The notes under the pieces are model-generated. The model was not told the DNA's origin. It did not search any database and saw only the letters and a list, made by a program, of their open reading frames with translations. Position numbers and translations under genes: made by a program. A stretch of 64,000 nucleotides of DNA from Merluccius polli (lineage: Eukaryota; Chordata; Actinopteri; Gadiformes; Merlucciidae): positions 219,501-283,500 of the forward strand of contig JAOPHQ010003696.1 in NCBI GenBank assembly GCA_030340625.1, given 5' to 3'. Numbering within the stretch: position 1 is the first letter of the stretch; each line of letters starts with the position of its first letter. Below, piece after piece: positions 31,466 through 43,099 of this stretch.

Positions 31466-31576
31466 ATGTACCAATCTCTTCAGTTTCTTTCTCCACATGC
31501 ATGACGACAGTTTCACTGGTTCCAATTTATTTTTAAATGTATTCACTTTAATTACCCCCCCCCCCCCCTATCTTAA

Positions 31577-32518
31577 AGGGACACTAAGTAGTTTTTTCCC
31601 CCATCTAGTGGTCAAATTGTATTTTGCATTCAAACGAATGTATGCTCTCTAGCGTTTTCGAGCTACGGCAAGCGGTATTAGTCAAGATTCAAGAAGCTAT
31701 GACAACACGATAACAACATGTCTTCAAACACCACTTCATCAAGTTTTGTTTCGGATGCTCGAAGTGGAAAAAAATAAGTGCCGGTACGGTACTCCCTTAT
31801 TCACATATAAGCGACGGGGGGGATATTAACCCACCCCGGACCTACGAACGACGGGGGGGGGTGGATATTAACCCACCGCGGACCTACGACCGCAGCCTGT
31901 GACAAGTGCCGGTACGCAAGAAAAAGTGCCTACGACCGACGGGGGGGGGGGGGGGGATATTAACCCACCTGCGGACCTATGACCGCAGCCTGTGACATGT
32001 GCCGGTACGCAAGAAAAAGTGCCGGTACGCTAAAGGGTAAAATGTAGAAGTGCCGGTACTGCGTACCGGTGCGTACCGGCCCACTTCGAGCACTGGGTAC
32101 GTTATTTCAAACAAACTTCAAACTGCATTGAATCATTAGTGTGAGCATGTATGAGTAGTTACTCCTCGAGCAAGATAGTGAATTATGTTCTCATGTTTAT
32201 ATCGTTTTTTAAGTGACAAGCGCGTCTCGCTAAGCTCCTTCTCTGTTCCACAGTCACGCTGGCTCTGAGTGAAAACGCGTTTAGCCTTACCTGTACCACG
32301 TAGTGCTTTTTGTCCCTCTCGGCAGTTCATAGACCGGAAGGACATGGCAGCCTCCATAGAGCTTACCCGTCCTATGTAAATTCTGAGAAGTGATTCTTCG
32401 CTCAGGAGGATAAGTGAGATTGTTGACCGAGATAATTGTACACCAATGGGGACTTATTTATGAATGAAGACGTTGATTTGAGGTAATAAATTGCTAAAAA
32501 AAACTACTTAGTGTCCCT
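31577..32518. mobile_element. TTAA-flanked TIR element (Kolobok-like), 942 bp
   Basis: TTAA at 31573-31576 and 32519-32522 flank perfect inverted ends of at least 21 bp: AGGGACACTAAGTAGTTTTT on the left and its complement on the right. TTAA duplication plus AGGG ends fits Kolobok; piggyBac is the alternative. The interior has no transposase and contains a second MITE (about 31753-32095). Confidence 0.8.
31753..32095. mobile_element. hAT-like MITE, GTGCCGGTAC family, copy A (internally amplified)
   Basis: Ends TGCTCGAAGTGG and CCACTTCGAGCACTG are inverted. The body matches the 35644-35885 element, including AAGTGCCGGTACGCTAAAGG and GTACCGGTGCGTACCGGCC. Here a unit of about 100 bp with GACCTACGACCG, CCTGTGACAAGTGCCGGTAC and GATATTAACCCACC is repeated about three times. 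The left TSD is not clear. Confidence 0.65.
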
Positions 32519-32522
32519 TTAA

Positions 32523-32990
32523 ACAGTATTTTGTGCAACTTACTTCTAATTATCAAACCAGACACTGTTCATCCATATTTTTCCACATACCAGAAAAACA
32601 ACTGGTAGAAAAGCATTTATGTTCAGAGGACCAAATGACTGGAATCATCTTCCCATGTGTATCAGATCTTCTCCATCTCTTAATTGCTTTAATCATGCCC
32701 TGCCTTCCCATCTTGAAATAACTTGTTCATGCTTTCATTGAATCTGTCACCACATCTTACTGAATACCTGTCCGAACCCGGTTGCAACTTGTCTGATTGA
32801 TTTATGTATGTCTGTCCTGTTTCCTTTTTTTGTGTGTGTATTTTATTTAATTTTATTGTATTGTTCTGTATCCTTTTATTGTACTGTGATGAGTTGTGTT
32901 TTATGTTGATGTGAGGTGCGTAGGACCCCTCGAAAACGAGTTGTGACAACTCAAAGGGTTTATCCTGCTGATAATAAACAAACTTAAACA
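32523..32990 (+). pseudogene. LINE ORF2 C-terminus and 3' UTR
   Basis: One frame reads KAFMFRGPNDWNHLPMCIRS then LNCFNHAL, the usual tail of CR1/L2/Jockey-group ORF2 proteins (F-R-A-P-x-x-W-N-x-L-P). A 3' UTR follows with GGACCCCTCGAAAACGAG, TGACAACTCAAAGGGTTTAT and a final AATAAACAAAC. This UTR style is common to fish LINEs. The fragment is severely 5'-truncated and directly abuts the TTAA element. Confidence 0.75.
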
Positions 32991-33040
32991 CCTCGGAGGC
33001 CCATTTACCGACATTAAGGGGATAAAAAAAATGGATCGCT

Positions 33041-33812
33041 ATGATACGCACAGGGCGTGCTAGCCTGAACCGCATTCTGGTTAAGATAGAAAGAGAGGAG
33101 CAGCAAATGGATCCTAGTGGGAGGATGGGCTACATTAAAGTGGCGGGAAGGCAACCCATCGTCATCCCACCACACAGCAAAAAGGTAATTGAGGGTCGCT
33201 GCAGAATATCCCCAAAGATGAAATGTCAGGTGTTAGTAGAAGCCTCGCCAGGCACAAGCCTGCCCATGGTCTGTTGGTCGCCAAGGCTGCTGGGAAAGTC
33301 CCAGTGAGAAGTCAAGTGACATAATGCTGTTTCCTAGGTCGCGAGTGGCAGAACTGAGCAAGAAACAAATGGTGATACCCATGGAAACCGTGGCATTCAA
33401 GGAAGCGAATGGGGAATTGTATGTCAATGCGATAAAGCAAGACATGACTCCAAGGAAGTGAAGCCATTGTCAGTACCAGTGCACGCAAACTTTGAGGAGC
33501 TCACCTCATTCAAGTACAGCATCTGGATGAACTCTTGGAGAAGCACTGTGCTGTATTCTCTCAGGATGACGGCGACTATGGCTACACCACTACAGTGACC
33601 CACCACGTCTTGACGGGCGACACACATCCTATTAAACAGAGACACTGCAGGGTTCTGCCACACGTGTTCCTGGAGTTCAAGAAGCATGTACAGGGCCTGG
33701 CGGCACAAGGTGTCTGCCTGGAAAGTTGCAGGTCCTGGGCCTCTCCCGGCGTGATTGTACTTAAGAAGGATGGGTCTGTGCGGTTCTGTTGCGACTACAG
33801 AAGGCTGAATAG
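33041..33812 (+). pseudogene. Gypsy pol: post-protease region and start of RT
   Basis: Early sequence (IKVAGRQPIVIPPHSKKVIE, CQVLVEAS) is the linker between protease and reverse transcriptase seen in some fish Gypsy elements. After a decayed stretch the RT entry appears: HHVLTGDTHPIKQR, GVIVLKKDGSVRFCCDYRRL. The frame ends at the insertion point 33812. Beyond the insertion the missing residues of the next RT motif resume in register (N-S-V-T-Y-K-D-A-Y-P), which proves the two halves were once joined. Frameshifts lie near 33310 and 33530. Confidence 0.8.
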
Positions 33813-34585
33813 TAGGGGTGTCCCCGACTAAGAATTTACATAATCGAATCTGATTCGTCAAGTCTTGCCTATAGTCGACTGATCGTCGAATCATGTTTTT
33901 TTCTTTTTGTTTTGTTCATTGATTTATATTCTCATTTGCGACATTGGCTTCCATTTTTTCCACACCAGACTAAAGAGCTGAAACACTCAATCAAACAATT
34001 TGTCTTCTTGACTTGGCATAAGAATTTATTTTATAATAGGACGTCTATCCATTTTCTCACTCATTATTTGAAAAGTCTGCATTATGGTGACCTTATAACG
34101 ATAATAAATATGCCCATTTAGGATATAGAAGGCCCATAGCTTACAGTAATAATGAAACCAGAGCAGGTAATCAACAGGTCTACGTACAAAACCTTTATTT
34201 TGTTTCGCACACGGCAACTTGAAATGATAACGAAAACCACATGGCCACATGTCAAGTGTCGGCATATCAAATTCTAACATCAAACATGTTAAACACGTCA
34301 TATAAAAAATGACCATCACAAAAATGTAGTTTTAAATAACAAACAGGCTAACAGGATTTTTATCTTTTAAAGGATAAAACAATTCATTAACATCCACATA
34401 AAATGAACATTTTAATGCCATGAAGTGCAGAACAACATCCACGCAAAGTAGAATAAACAATTAACAATAAACAATGTCGGCAAATCAAATTAAATCGGCT
34501 AAAATTGTCTGTGTCCACCGCTCACTTGATTATTTTAAAATTGCGTGTGAGCATGCCGTAAAGTGCAGACAGAGAAACATCCATG

Positions 34586-34587
<2 letters not shown>

Positions 34588-34657
<70 letters not shown>
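34588..34657. repeat. (TA)n microsatellite
   Basis: About 70 bp of pure AT/TA repeat, the longest in the window. Confidence 0.95.
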
Positions 34658-34662
<5 letters not shown>

Positions 34663-35643
34663 CTTAGAGTAGAATAAGCCTGCCTAATAAAAAATAGGCT
34701 AAATAAATAAAATAATGAAATAAAAGTCAGAATTAAGTATAGTTGTCAGAAGGTGCATAACAAAATGTTTTACTGCAGAGACCAAACAGGCTCTAAGCAC
34801 TGCAGTGGGTAGCCTATCCACCTTTAGGCTAAACAAGTTCATAATGTCCAAAAGTCAAATTAGAACTGGCTGAAAGGTTTTGAAATCACTTTAGCCTACC
34901 TGATCAAACAAAAATAACCATTCTTTCACTGCGCCTGTGCCAGCTTGATTCTTTTCAAGTTGTGTGCGAGGAAAACCAACGAGGCTGCTCCGATGGTGTC
35001 GCAAATTTGGATAGTGCCACTTAGTCTACCACGTGATTTACACTAAGGAGATTGATTGAAAGCAGGCTGATATATATATACAAAAATAGGCTATAAATCA
35101 TGATTTATTAGGAGAAAGAAACTATGGGCCCTATTTTGCCGGTCTGAAACGCAAGTATGAAACGCAAAGCGCAAGTAGCTTTGTGGGCGGATCTTGGGCG
35201 CTGTTGCTATTATGCCGGCGGGATAAATGACGCTTGCGCCCAGCGCAAATCTAAAATGGGTTGGTCTGAAGTAGCTACATTAGTCATAGGTGTGGTTTGG
35301 GCGTAACGTGCAATAAACCAATCAGAGCGTCGGCTCACATTCCCTTTAAATGCAGGCGCGCTTGTTCCATGGCGAGCACATCGCGCATTGCCACTACTGG
35401 ACCCAGGCGTGTCCAATCCCGCCGTAGCGCGCACATGCCCAACAGAGGGAAAAATAATTAGTTCTTCTGTTTAAATCTTTTCAGCTTTTCATTTTCCGTT
35501 GACAAAATGTAAATAAAGAAATGTCACAAAGACATACTTTCCGATGTTTTGGCCTCACTCTCACTGAATCACGAGGTTATGAATGCATGGTGATATATTT
35601 ACAATGTGGTCTAACATTAGACCGAGATTACTTCGCTTATAGA

Positions 35644-35885
35644 CAGTGCTTGAAGTGGACAAAAATAAGTGCCGGTACTGCGTACGACGGGGGGGGGGGG
35701 GGGGGCGATTGTCGACTGGGGGGGGGGGCGATCATAACCCACCCCGGACCTACGACCGACGAGGGGGTGGGGGGGCAGCCTGTGACAAGTGCCGGTACTC
35801 AAGAAAAAGTGCCGGTACGCTAAAGGGTAAAATGTAGAAGTGCCGGTACTGCATACCGGTGCGTACCGGCCCACTTCAAGCACTG
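35644..35885. mobile_element. hAT MITE, GTGCCGGTAC family, copy B, 8-bp TSD
   Basis: Ends CAGTGCTTGAAGTGG and CCACTTCAAGCACTG are perfect 15-bp inverted repeats. CTTATAGA is duplicated exactly at 35636-35643 and 35886-35893. The 242-bp body has G-runs of about 17 and 12, GCGATTGTCGAC and two AAGTGCCGGTAC words. Confidence 0.92.
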
Positions 35886-36265
35886 CTTATAGATGATGCA
35901 GCTCTTCTGTCAAATAAGCTGAAGCGCATTTTCAGTATGCCGAATGTTCTTTCAGTTACACCGCGTCGTGTTTCTGTGTGTTTTCGATTACAAAACATTT
36001 CACGCGCTGTTGCTGGCATAATAAAAGGTGTCATCCTGGTGTCCTTATCTATGTGTCTTGCGACTATTGGTCAAACAGGTTAATTTGATCCGTCATTACT
36101 ATTAGCCTAAATATTTTGGGTAACTGTGTACGCTAGATTTATGCCTATTTTTCACATATGTGGTAATATTTTTGCTTGTATGTATGGTTTGCAAAAATGA
36201 GAACTGCTTCCTTTTAGATGAGAGAAGCAAAGTGTATGCACGTTGTACACACACTACATTATGGC

Positions 36266-36475
36266 CAGGGACGGGCGGCCATAGGGAGGTTCGGGATATT
36301 TCCCCAACGGCCGGACGATTTCAGGCCGAGCCGGCCGGCCGTAATTATGTTTTTATTTTATTTTTTATTTTTTATTTTGTGTATTATTATTTTTGCGCCG
36401 CTCCAGATTTTTGGACCGCGCACCCCGTCAACAATCGCGCCCCCCCCCCGTCAACAATCGCGCATCCCCTCCCTG
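36266..36475. mobile_element. hAT MITE CAGGGACGGG, 8-bp TSD
   Basis: ATTATGGC occurs exactly at 36258-36265 and 36476-36483. The ends CAGGGACGGG and CCCCTCCCTG are imperfectly inverted. The 210-bp body ends in two GTCAACAATCGCGC units with a C-run, the reverse complement of the array at 1914-2225. Confidence 0.88.
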
Positions 36476-36918
36476 ATTATGGCCAAGCATGCGCCCTTAA
36501 AATAGCGTCTGAATAAGCGCCACTGACTTTAGACTCGGTTTTTCCTGGTCTGTGGCGCAATTGTTTTGTGAAAGTGCAGAATAGCACCAGGGAACGTTTG
36601 CGCCGGGACACGCCTCCTGTTTTCGCTGAACCGCCCCCGGAGCGCAAGTTCATTCCCCAAGTGAAGGACTTGCGCCTTGCGAGGGAAAATTCCAATGTGC
36701 GTCGGGTGCAAAATAGGAATTGTACAAGCGCCAGTGCACAAAGTCAATTGCGCTGAGTGCAAAATAGGGCCCTATATGTAAAATCAGACATTCAGCACCG
36801 CCTATAGCCCGAATGGAATGATCCTGTGTTTCGCCGACGATTTGACTATGAGATTGGCAGTTGAATCAGACTCCTCAGATCGAATCGTCGAATAGTCGAC
36901 TATTCGGGGTCACCCCTA

Positions 36919-38990
36919 CCGAATAGTGTGACTTACAAGGACGCCTACCCACAGGGTTGAGGAGGCGCTCGATGCACTCGGGAAGACACAGTTCTTCTCA
37001 TCGCTGGACAAGCAAGATTCGGCCTGTATCAGTGGACCAGGATGCCATTCAGCCTATAATGCGCCGGCAACTTTCCAGCCCCTTATGGAAGTGGTGGTGG
37101 GTGACCTGGCATTCGACACACTGCTGATATACCTGGATGACGTTCTTGTGTTCTCACACGACTTCGAGTGTCATTTGAGAAACTGGATCTTGTTTTCCGC
37201 CGCCTCCGAGAACACGGACTGAAGCTGAAGCTTAGTAAGTGCTTCTTGTTGAAGACAGAAGTTAAGTTCCTGGGTCATGTTGTGTCCATTGCTGATGTGC
37301 AGGTGGATATGGACAAGGGGAAGGCACTAGAGGACTGGCCTGTTCCTAAAAAGGTAAAAGAGGTCCGACAAGTCATTGGGTGACCTGTCAAACCTGATGA
37401 CCTGATGGGAAAGGCGAAGGAAGAACTCAAACGAACGGTACTTATACATTTTATCTGGAGCGGGGAGTGCCTGCCTCCGGTGCATACCCTGACTTTGAGA
37501 TCCCATTCATTTTCACCACTGATGCAAGCTTCTTGGGACTTGGGGCTGTGCTCAGCCAGTAGCAGGGAGGAGTCGAGAGGGTGATATCCTTTGCCAGTCA
37601 AGGCTTACATGGGTCCAATCTTTCAAATTAGAACTCCTCACCGATACTAACCCCCTGCGGTATTTGGAGACTGCAAACCTTGGGACAGTTGAGCAAAGGT
37701 GGGTCATGCAGTTGGCTGAATACGACTTTGAAGTTCACTACAAGCCAAGTAGACAGACCACAAATGCAGACATTTTCTGACAATGCCCACGACACTAAAG
37801 CCCAAGGCAGAAGACACCGAGATGGATTTCCTGGTGATGTGGGCAGAAGAGGTACGTGCATGCCTGTGGCCCACCCAGGAGGCAGATCATGGAAAGCTAA
37901 AAGCACATGTCGCTGTGCAAGCTGCTGTGAAAGGAAAGGGACACAGCTCGGAGGAGCTTCAACGGCTCCAAGCGGATGACCCTGCCATTGGCCCAATCAT
38001 TGCGGCTGTAAAGAGGAGTGCTCGACCCAACAGACATGAGTTACAGAAGGAGCCATTACAGAAGAAGTTAGCCAGCCAGTGGGAGCGATTGACAATATGC
38101 CATGGGGTCCAGTTCCGCTGCATTCAAGACCCACGGGTTGGCGGAGCAGTGTGCCAACTGGTCGTGCCAGGGTCACTCCAAAAGCACATATGAGACACAA
38201 CACGATCACGGAGGTCATTTCGACAAGAGAAGTACTCTAAAGCTAATTAGGCGGAGCTACTACTGGCCCACCATGGGCAAAGATGTGCCGTGCTGGGTAC
38301 AACAATGCAGACGATGCGCCCTGGCTAAGGACGTCTTTCCAAAGACTCGAGCACCGATGACGTGTACAAACAACGTGCCTCTGGAAATGCTGGCCATGGA
38401 TTACACTCTCTTGGAAAGGTCCACGGGGCGAGGGGGGTGACATGTTCATGTTGGGACCGTGTACTTATGAGGAACCACAGGCCAAGGGGGCCAATAAAAT
38501 CCAAGATAAATGGGAGCAGGACCCCTACCTGGTAGTAGCCCAAAATCATTCAGACGTGCCTGTGTTAATCATCAAAGCTGAACCTCGGGGCCCTACGAGA
38601 GTAGTACATCGGGATCAGATGAAACACTGCACCTTTCACATACCCGCCCAAGTGTGTGCTGCACCCAGACCCTGCAGCTTTGTGTCACTCCGACACATGT
38701 TCCCCAATGCCGCCCCCGTGGCATCACCATACCTGACACCTCTGAAGACCCTCATGGCATTATTGCACCTGACTCAGATGCAAAGGAGGGTTAGAGGGAA
38801 CCAGTTGACCAGGGTGATGGTGTGGCTCCGGAAGTAGTGTTGAGGCAGGGGTCAGACACAGGAGACCTGTCTGGTGACATGGATGACTCCGGCACAGAGA
38901 GCGATGAGGCACCTGGGCCAAGTCGTCCCCAGAAGAGTACAAGGGGTCAGCTCCCTGTAAGGTTGAGAAAAGAGTTTGTCCTAACTTAAA
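36919..38990 (+). pseudogene. Gypsy pol: RT palm, RNase H and integrase remnants
   Basis: The RT resumes as VTYKDAYP and continues in shifting frames with EEALDALGKTQFFSSLD, PATFQPLMEVV and the catalytic LLIYLDDVLVFS. KLSKCFLLKTEVKFLGHVVS is the RT thumb. RNase H remains include FTTDASFLGLGAVLSQ and TDTNPLRYLETANLGTVEQR. Integrase remains are the HxxxH/CxxC module (HDHGGHFDKRSTLKLIRRSY, CRRCALAK), the lead to the core (LEMLAMDYTLLE), then a C-terminal domain (KIQDKWEQDPYLVV, GPTRVVHRDQMK). The integrase core is largely deleted. Several stops and frameshifts rule out function. Confidence 0.8.
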
Positions 38991-39106
38991 ATCCACATCC
39001 TACATCAATTTCATGGAGGAAACAATGTGAATTCCTGGTTTGCATGGCTTCCCTTCCGTTGCAGCCTGCAGATAATCGCTGGTAAGGCAGAGTTTAGCGG
39101 GGGGAA

Positions 39107-39777
39107 TGTAACGGGTAGTTAAAATACATGGGCTTGTATGTTCATATTGTGATGAGTAATACAGTACAAAGTAAGACTTTGTGAGAGGGTGCGCTGTCGG
39201 TACTGTGGCCGTCAGTGTTTCGGAAAAAGATAGCTGCACTGCACAGCTCGTGGAGGTCGGAGAGCAGAGTATACAGCTAGGCCAGTCAAGGGGGTGTGTG
39301 CCAGTGTGTGGAGCCATATCCAGTCCAGAGGGTGGGTGCCAGCATGTGGCGCCATGTCCATTCCAGGAGGGAGGAGACGAACGGAGCTACCTGCGATTGC
39401 ATCACTTCAGTGCCAGTGTGAAAGGGGACTACAGCTTGTCCAGGTTCCGTGGGAAGACCCTGTCAACCAGCGATTACACATAAGCAGTCAGATTAACATT
39501 GACTTTTGATTAAAAGGGACTCAAAAGTGTTTTATTTGTTATTTTGAATGGGACTGTTTACACTGAAAAGACGATTATATTATTTTTATTTATTTATTTT
39601 TATATTTTCTGCCACCTTAAGGTGGGGATGTTTCGTTTTTATTCTGGGTTATTCCCCTGAATTTGGACTATTATTATTATGGAGGGTTATTCACTCACAC
39701 TATTTTGGTTTATAATGGAGTAATTTTGTCAATACATTGTGTGTCTTAATTGAAAGATACTGTCGTCAAAGTAAGGG
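39107..39777 (+). repeat. 3' LTR of the Gypsy remnant
   Basis: The polypurine tract AGCGGGGGGAA precedes TGTAACGGG, a typical Gypsy LTR start. The right edge is placed where another repeat begins at about 39778; there is no partner LTR to confirm it. Confidence 0.6.
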
Positions 39778-41760
39778 TTATTAGGGACCGAGCCAGTAAA
39801 ACTGGAAGGTCCCCCTTATTATATAGCCTCTTTCACTGCATTTTTCACCCCCTGAATATATACAAAAAGTCTTTTTTATTTGGCAATTTTAAGTTTTAAG
39901 TCTATTTTAAGTTGTCAGGCCTGGTGAAAAATGATATATTCTATGCGTCACTTGCATGTCGCCCACTTGGAAGACCACTAGGTGGCGCTGTTTTTGAGCA
40001 AAATCCGTAATAACTCCCGCATACTTTGTCGCACATTCAAAACACCTTACATCCACGCATGTGGGAATTATTGCTGCACCTCCACTTCTGTGACACATTG
40101 ATAACCGCACATATGAATCAACAGACTGTAATATCCTCACATAGCTAATAAGGACTATAACAATAAATATAAGTTGTATTTACCCAACCTGATCACCAGG
40201 TGGCGGCACACATAATACACTGGGGGCGGGCGCCCAACACTAGCCATTATGCGTCATATAGGCCACGCCTGCCCGGATACTACGGGCCAAAATACTACGT
40301 CTACGTGTTCCATCTATGTGCCTTTCTCCGATTCGCACGAAACTTCACACGTAGCATCTGGAGACTGTCCCATGAAAAAAAGTATTTTGATATTTCAAAA
40401 AATAAGCGCACTATAAATATTTTAATTTGTGTACATTTTACATCAAAAAACCAAGTGGACCATTTCTCCACATTGGTATGTCCGTTCAACACCAAACTTG
40501 GGTCAATAGTTCCTTATACCTCCATTAGGAATCGTACACAATCGCCACTAGGTGGCGCTCTTTAAAATTAAGAAGTTTATATCTCCACATCGGCAAGAGC
40601 GATTAAAACGAAACTTGGTATGATGATAGCCCATGGCTCTGTGAGGCTCATGTCAAAAGAAGAAAAAAATTCCGCCACTAGGTGGCGCTCTAATGGCAGG
40701 GTATATCACTGTACGAAGACCGTAATAGTTATGAATATGAAATTCACAGGACACATGTAGACTGCTGCCCGGAGCTCACGTACAAAAATCGTGTTTGTCG
40801 TGGTTGTAGCGCCCCCTACAGGATTTTTAAAAAGCAGCCCCGACACCACATTGCACGGATATGTATGAAACTCGATAGACACCTGTAACAGTCCAAGACC
40901 TACCAAAAAGCCTCTTAGACCCATACCCCAAAATCCACCGGAAGTCAGAAATTTGAATTTGAATTTGTGTCATTTTGAAATTTTCACTGCCTATTTGAAC
41001 AAACTCCTCCCAGGGAATTTGTCGCTTGGGCTTCAAATTGTTTTTATACATTCAGAAAATGGAACTTGAGAAAAGTTGTGCTATTTGCCACTCTACGTCG
41101 AAGGGCGTGGCCGTGGCGTGCTGTCAAAGTTGGCTATTTAGAATTCTGTGGTCCTCCCAGGGAATTTGTCCGTTCGGCTTAAAAATGTGTCAGTACACTC
41201 AGAAGATGTAACTTGAGAATAATTGTGCTATTTGCGACTCTACGTCAAAGGGCATGGCCGTGGCGTGCCGTCAAAGTTGGCCATTTTGAATTCAGTGGTA
41301 TTTTTTCTGGTCAATTGTTCAGTACAGTCAGAAGATGGTACTAAACAAACTTGTGCTCTATGCGACTCTACGTCAAAGCGTGTGTCCGTGGCGTGTCGTC
41401 AAAGTTGGTTCTGTGGTCTTTTTTTCCATTGTTTGTGAACAAACTCCTCCCAGGCATTTTGTCCATTCTGCTTCAAAATTGGTCAGTACAGTCAGAAGAT
41501 GGTGCTAAACAAACGCCGTGCTATTTGCGTCTGTATGTCGAAGGGCGTGTCCGTGACATGTCGTCAAAGTGGCCATTTTGAATCGAATGTCAAACTGTGA
41601 TGCGATTTGTGCCATTCCCTAACTCTAATGTTAGCTACAATGAATCTCCCTGTGAACGCCCCAGTCTACCGCACTCTGCATGGACCGCGACGGACGAGAA
41701 CCTGTCGCGACACACCCCGACGGACTCGCCGAGGTCCCGCCCACAGCTCCTTGGAGCGTT
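39778..41760. mobile_element. Non-autonomous repeat with CTAGGTGGCGCT motifs
   Basis: It begins TTAGGGACCGAGCCAGTAAA, a start seen in widespread fish repeats as I recall. CACTAGGTGGCGCT-type words recur near 39977, 40197, 40550 and 40678. From about 41020 to 41590 a degenerate unit of about 130-180 bp repeats four times. The right end is not defined, and no coding sequence is present. Confidence 0.5.
41020..41590. repeat. Four degenerate tandem units
   Basis: Each unit contains TCAGTACA(G/C)TCAGAAGATG, TGTGCTATTTGCGACTC(T)ACGTC and GTGGCGTGCCGTCAAAGTTGG with drift. Confidence 0.8.
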
Positions 41761-42059
41761 AATTTTACTTGTTATATATAATGCTTTTACTGTTATGTTC
41801 AATAATAATAATAACATGTAAGCAATATTGTCACTATTGCCGGTTTTCATTTGAGGTACACTGTTTTCACTGAGTGGGGGTTCTTCTTTAGTACTAGTCT
41901 AGTTACTTGAGCGCTCGAGACGTAGGAAAGATAGACTATTGTGAGTAAATTTACTACCTTGTTATGTCATAAAATGTAATGGTTTGGGTTACATTGAAAG
42001 TTGAATATACACACTATTACATTACTTTCTGTGAAAAAAATAATGTGTTAATAAATTGA

Positions 42060-42974
42060 ATTGAATTTCTATTAATTTTGTATTTTCTTTGGAGTAGGGG
42101 CATCTCTCTTTCCTGCAGGGTGTATTGGGGAGGGGGTTATTAGGTAGCCATTGAGATGCCATTGGGTCAAAAGTGTACAGTTTAGCCATTGGTTAGAAGA
42201 CACTCCTGGGTTATGAATAACACAATCTATCTTTGCTTCACTTACTTGTGCTTTTTACCGCTCATATTCCCCAAACAACCTACTTACTCATGCAACAACG
42301 CCAGCAGAGATGAAATGAATCGGCCTGGGGGAGGGGGGCATAGCAGACACTTCTGCAGAACAGCAGTCTTCTTGGTCTCCCTGGAGATGGAGTGAACGCA
42401 AGAAGGAGGGAGAGAGAGAGAGAGATCTTTTTGTATCATTATTGTGATATTCTTCTCTTTTCTGCCTTCTTTCATCTTAATTTTGGACCCATCCGTATAT
42501 GGTACTCTGTAGTCACAGTATCTATGGAATCTGAATTAGCGTTATTCATTTTGAGATTATTTAGTGAATGCCTTCTTTCCCCAATTGCTGCAGTTCAACC
42601 TAGTCATAGTCTTGGATTTATTGTAAAATGTGCCTCACCGCGAACACTGCTTTACTAATTATCTTGCAGTCTAGACGCTTCTCATGGGTAGAACTTCGAT
42701 GGTGGAAGGATCTACCACGTCCCTATCATATGCCGGTATATACTGGCATATATATCTCCAGAAAAAGTTGGAACACACTTTGCTGAACTGTTCTATCTCT
42801 GTATCTATGAGATGTGACATGCACAAAAAGACAATTCTACTAACCTCGTCTTTCTGACTTCTATAGCTACTCTGCAGTCCAGTTGTTTTTTTTCGATGAC
42901 TTGCTTGTGCAGCATTTTTTTTGTTACTTCATTTATTTATTTTTACTTTGATTTTTCTCAGCCTCACTTGTCTG
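42060..42974. other. Unannotated DNA
   Basis: Preceded by an AATAAATTGAATTGAAT LINE/SINE-like tail at about 42048-42066. There is a short AGAGAG run near 42410. No gene was recognised. Confidence 0.4.
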
Positions 42975-43022
42975 CCACTTTGGATAAAAACATCTGCCAA
43001 ATTACTAAATGTAAATATAAAA
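42975..43022 (+). mobile_element. LINE/SINE 3' tail fragment
   Basis: CTTTGGATAAAAACATCTGC followed by CAAATTACTAAATGTAAAT is the very common 3' end shared by fish L2-like LINEs and tRNA SINEs. Only the tail is recognised here. Confidence 0.6.
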
Positions 43023-43099
43023 TGTCAATGATGTACTGTCACCAACATACAGTATATCTGAATATTGTTATCTATCCAACTCATAATTGTAAAAAGTTT

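Larger units (their letters stand above)
35126..36772. mobile_element. Harbinger-like element nested in the hAT element
   Basis: Perfect 14-bp inverted ends GGGCCCTATTTTGC (35126) and GCAAAATAGGGCCC (ending 36772). A 3-bp TAT flanks both ends (35123-35125, 36773-36775). The 3-bp TSD and GGGCCC ends fit PIF/Harbinger. Both arms are rich in GCGCAAGT/TGCGCC words. It holds two hAT-like MITEs. Confidence 0.8.
33813..36918. mobile_element. hAT-like element, 3.1 kb, inserted in Gypsy pol
   Basis: Ends TAGGGGTGTCCCCGAC (33813) and GGGGTCACCCCTA (ending 36918) are inverted. The 8-bp flanks are CTGAATAG (33805-33812) and CCGAATAG (36919-36926), matching at 7 of 8. An 8-bp duplication is the hAT hallmark. 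The subterminal ends both carry ATCGAATC/GATTCG words. No transposase was seen; part of the length is nested insertion and a (TA)n run at 34588-34657. Confidence 0.75.
32991..39777 (+). mobile_element. Ty3/Gypsy LTR retrotransposon remnant, split by insertions
   Basis: Plus-strand pol runs from about 33041 to 33812, is interrupted by a 3.1-kb insertion, and resumes at 36919 to about 38990, followed by a polypurine tract and 3' LTR at 39107. No 5' LTR was found; the left end abuts a LINE tail. Many frameshifts are present. Confidence 0.8.
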
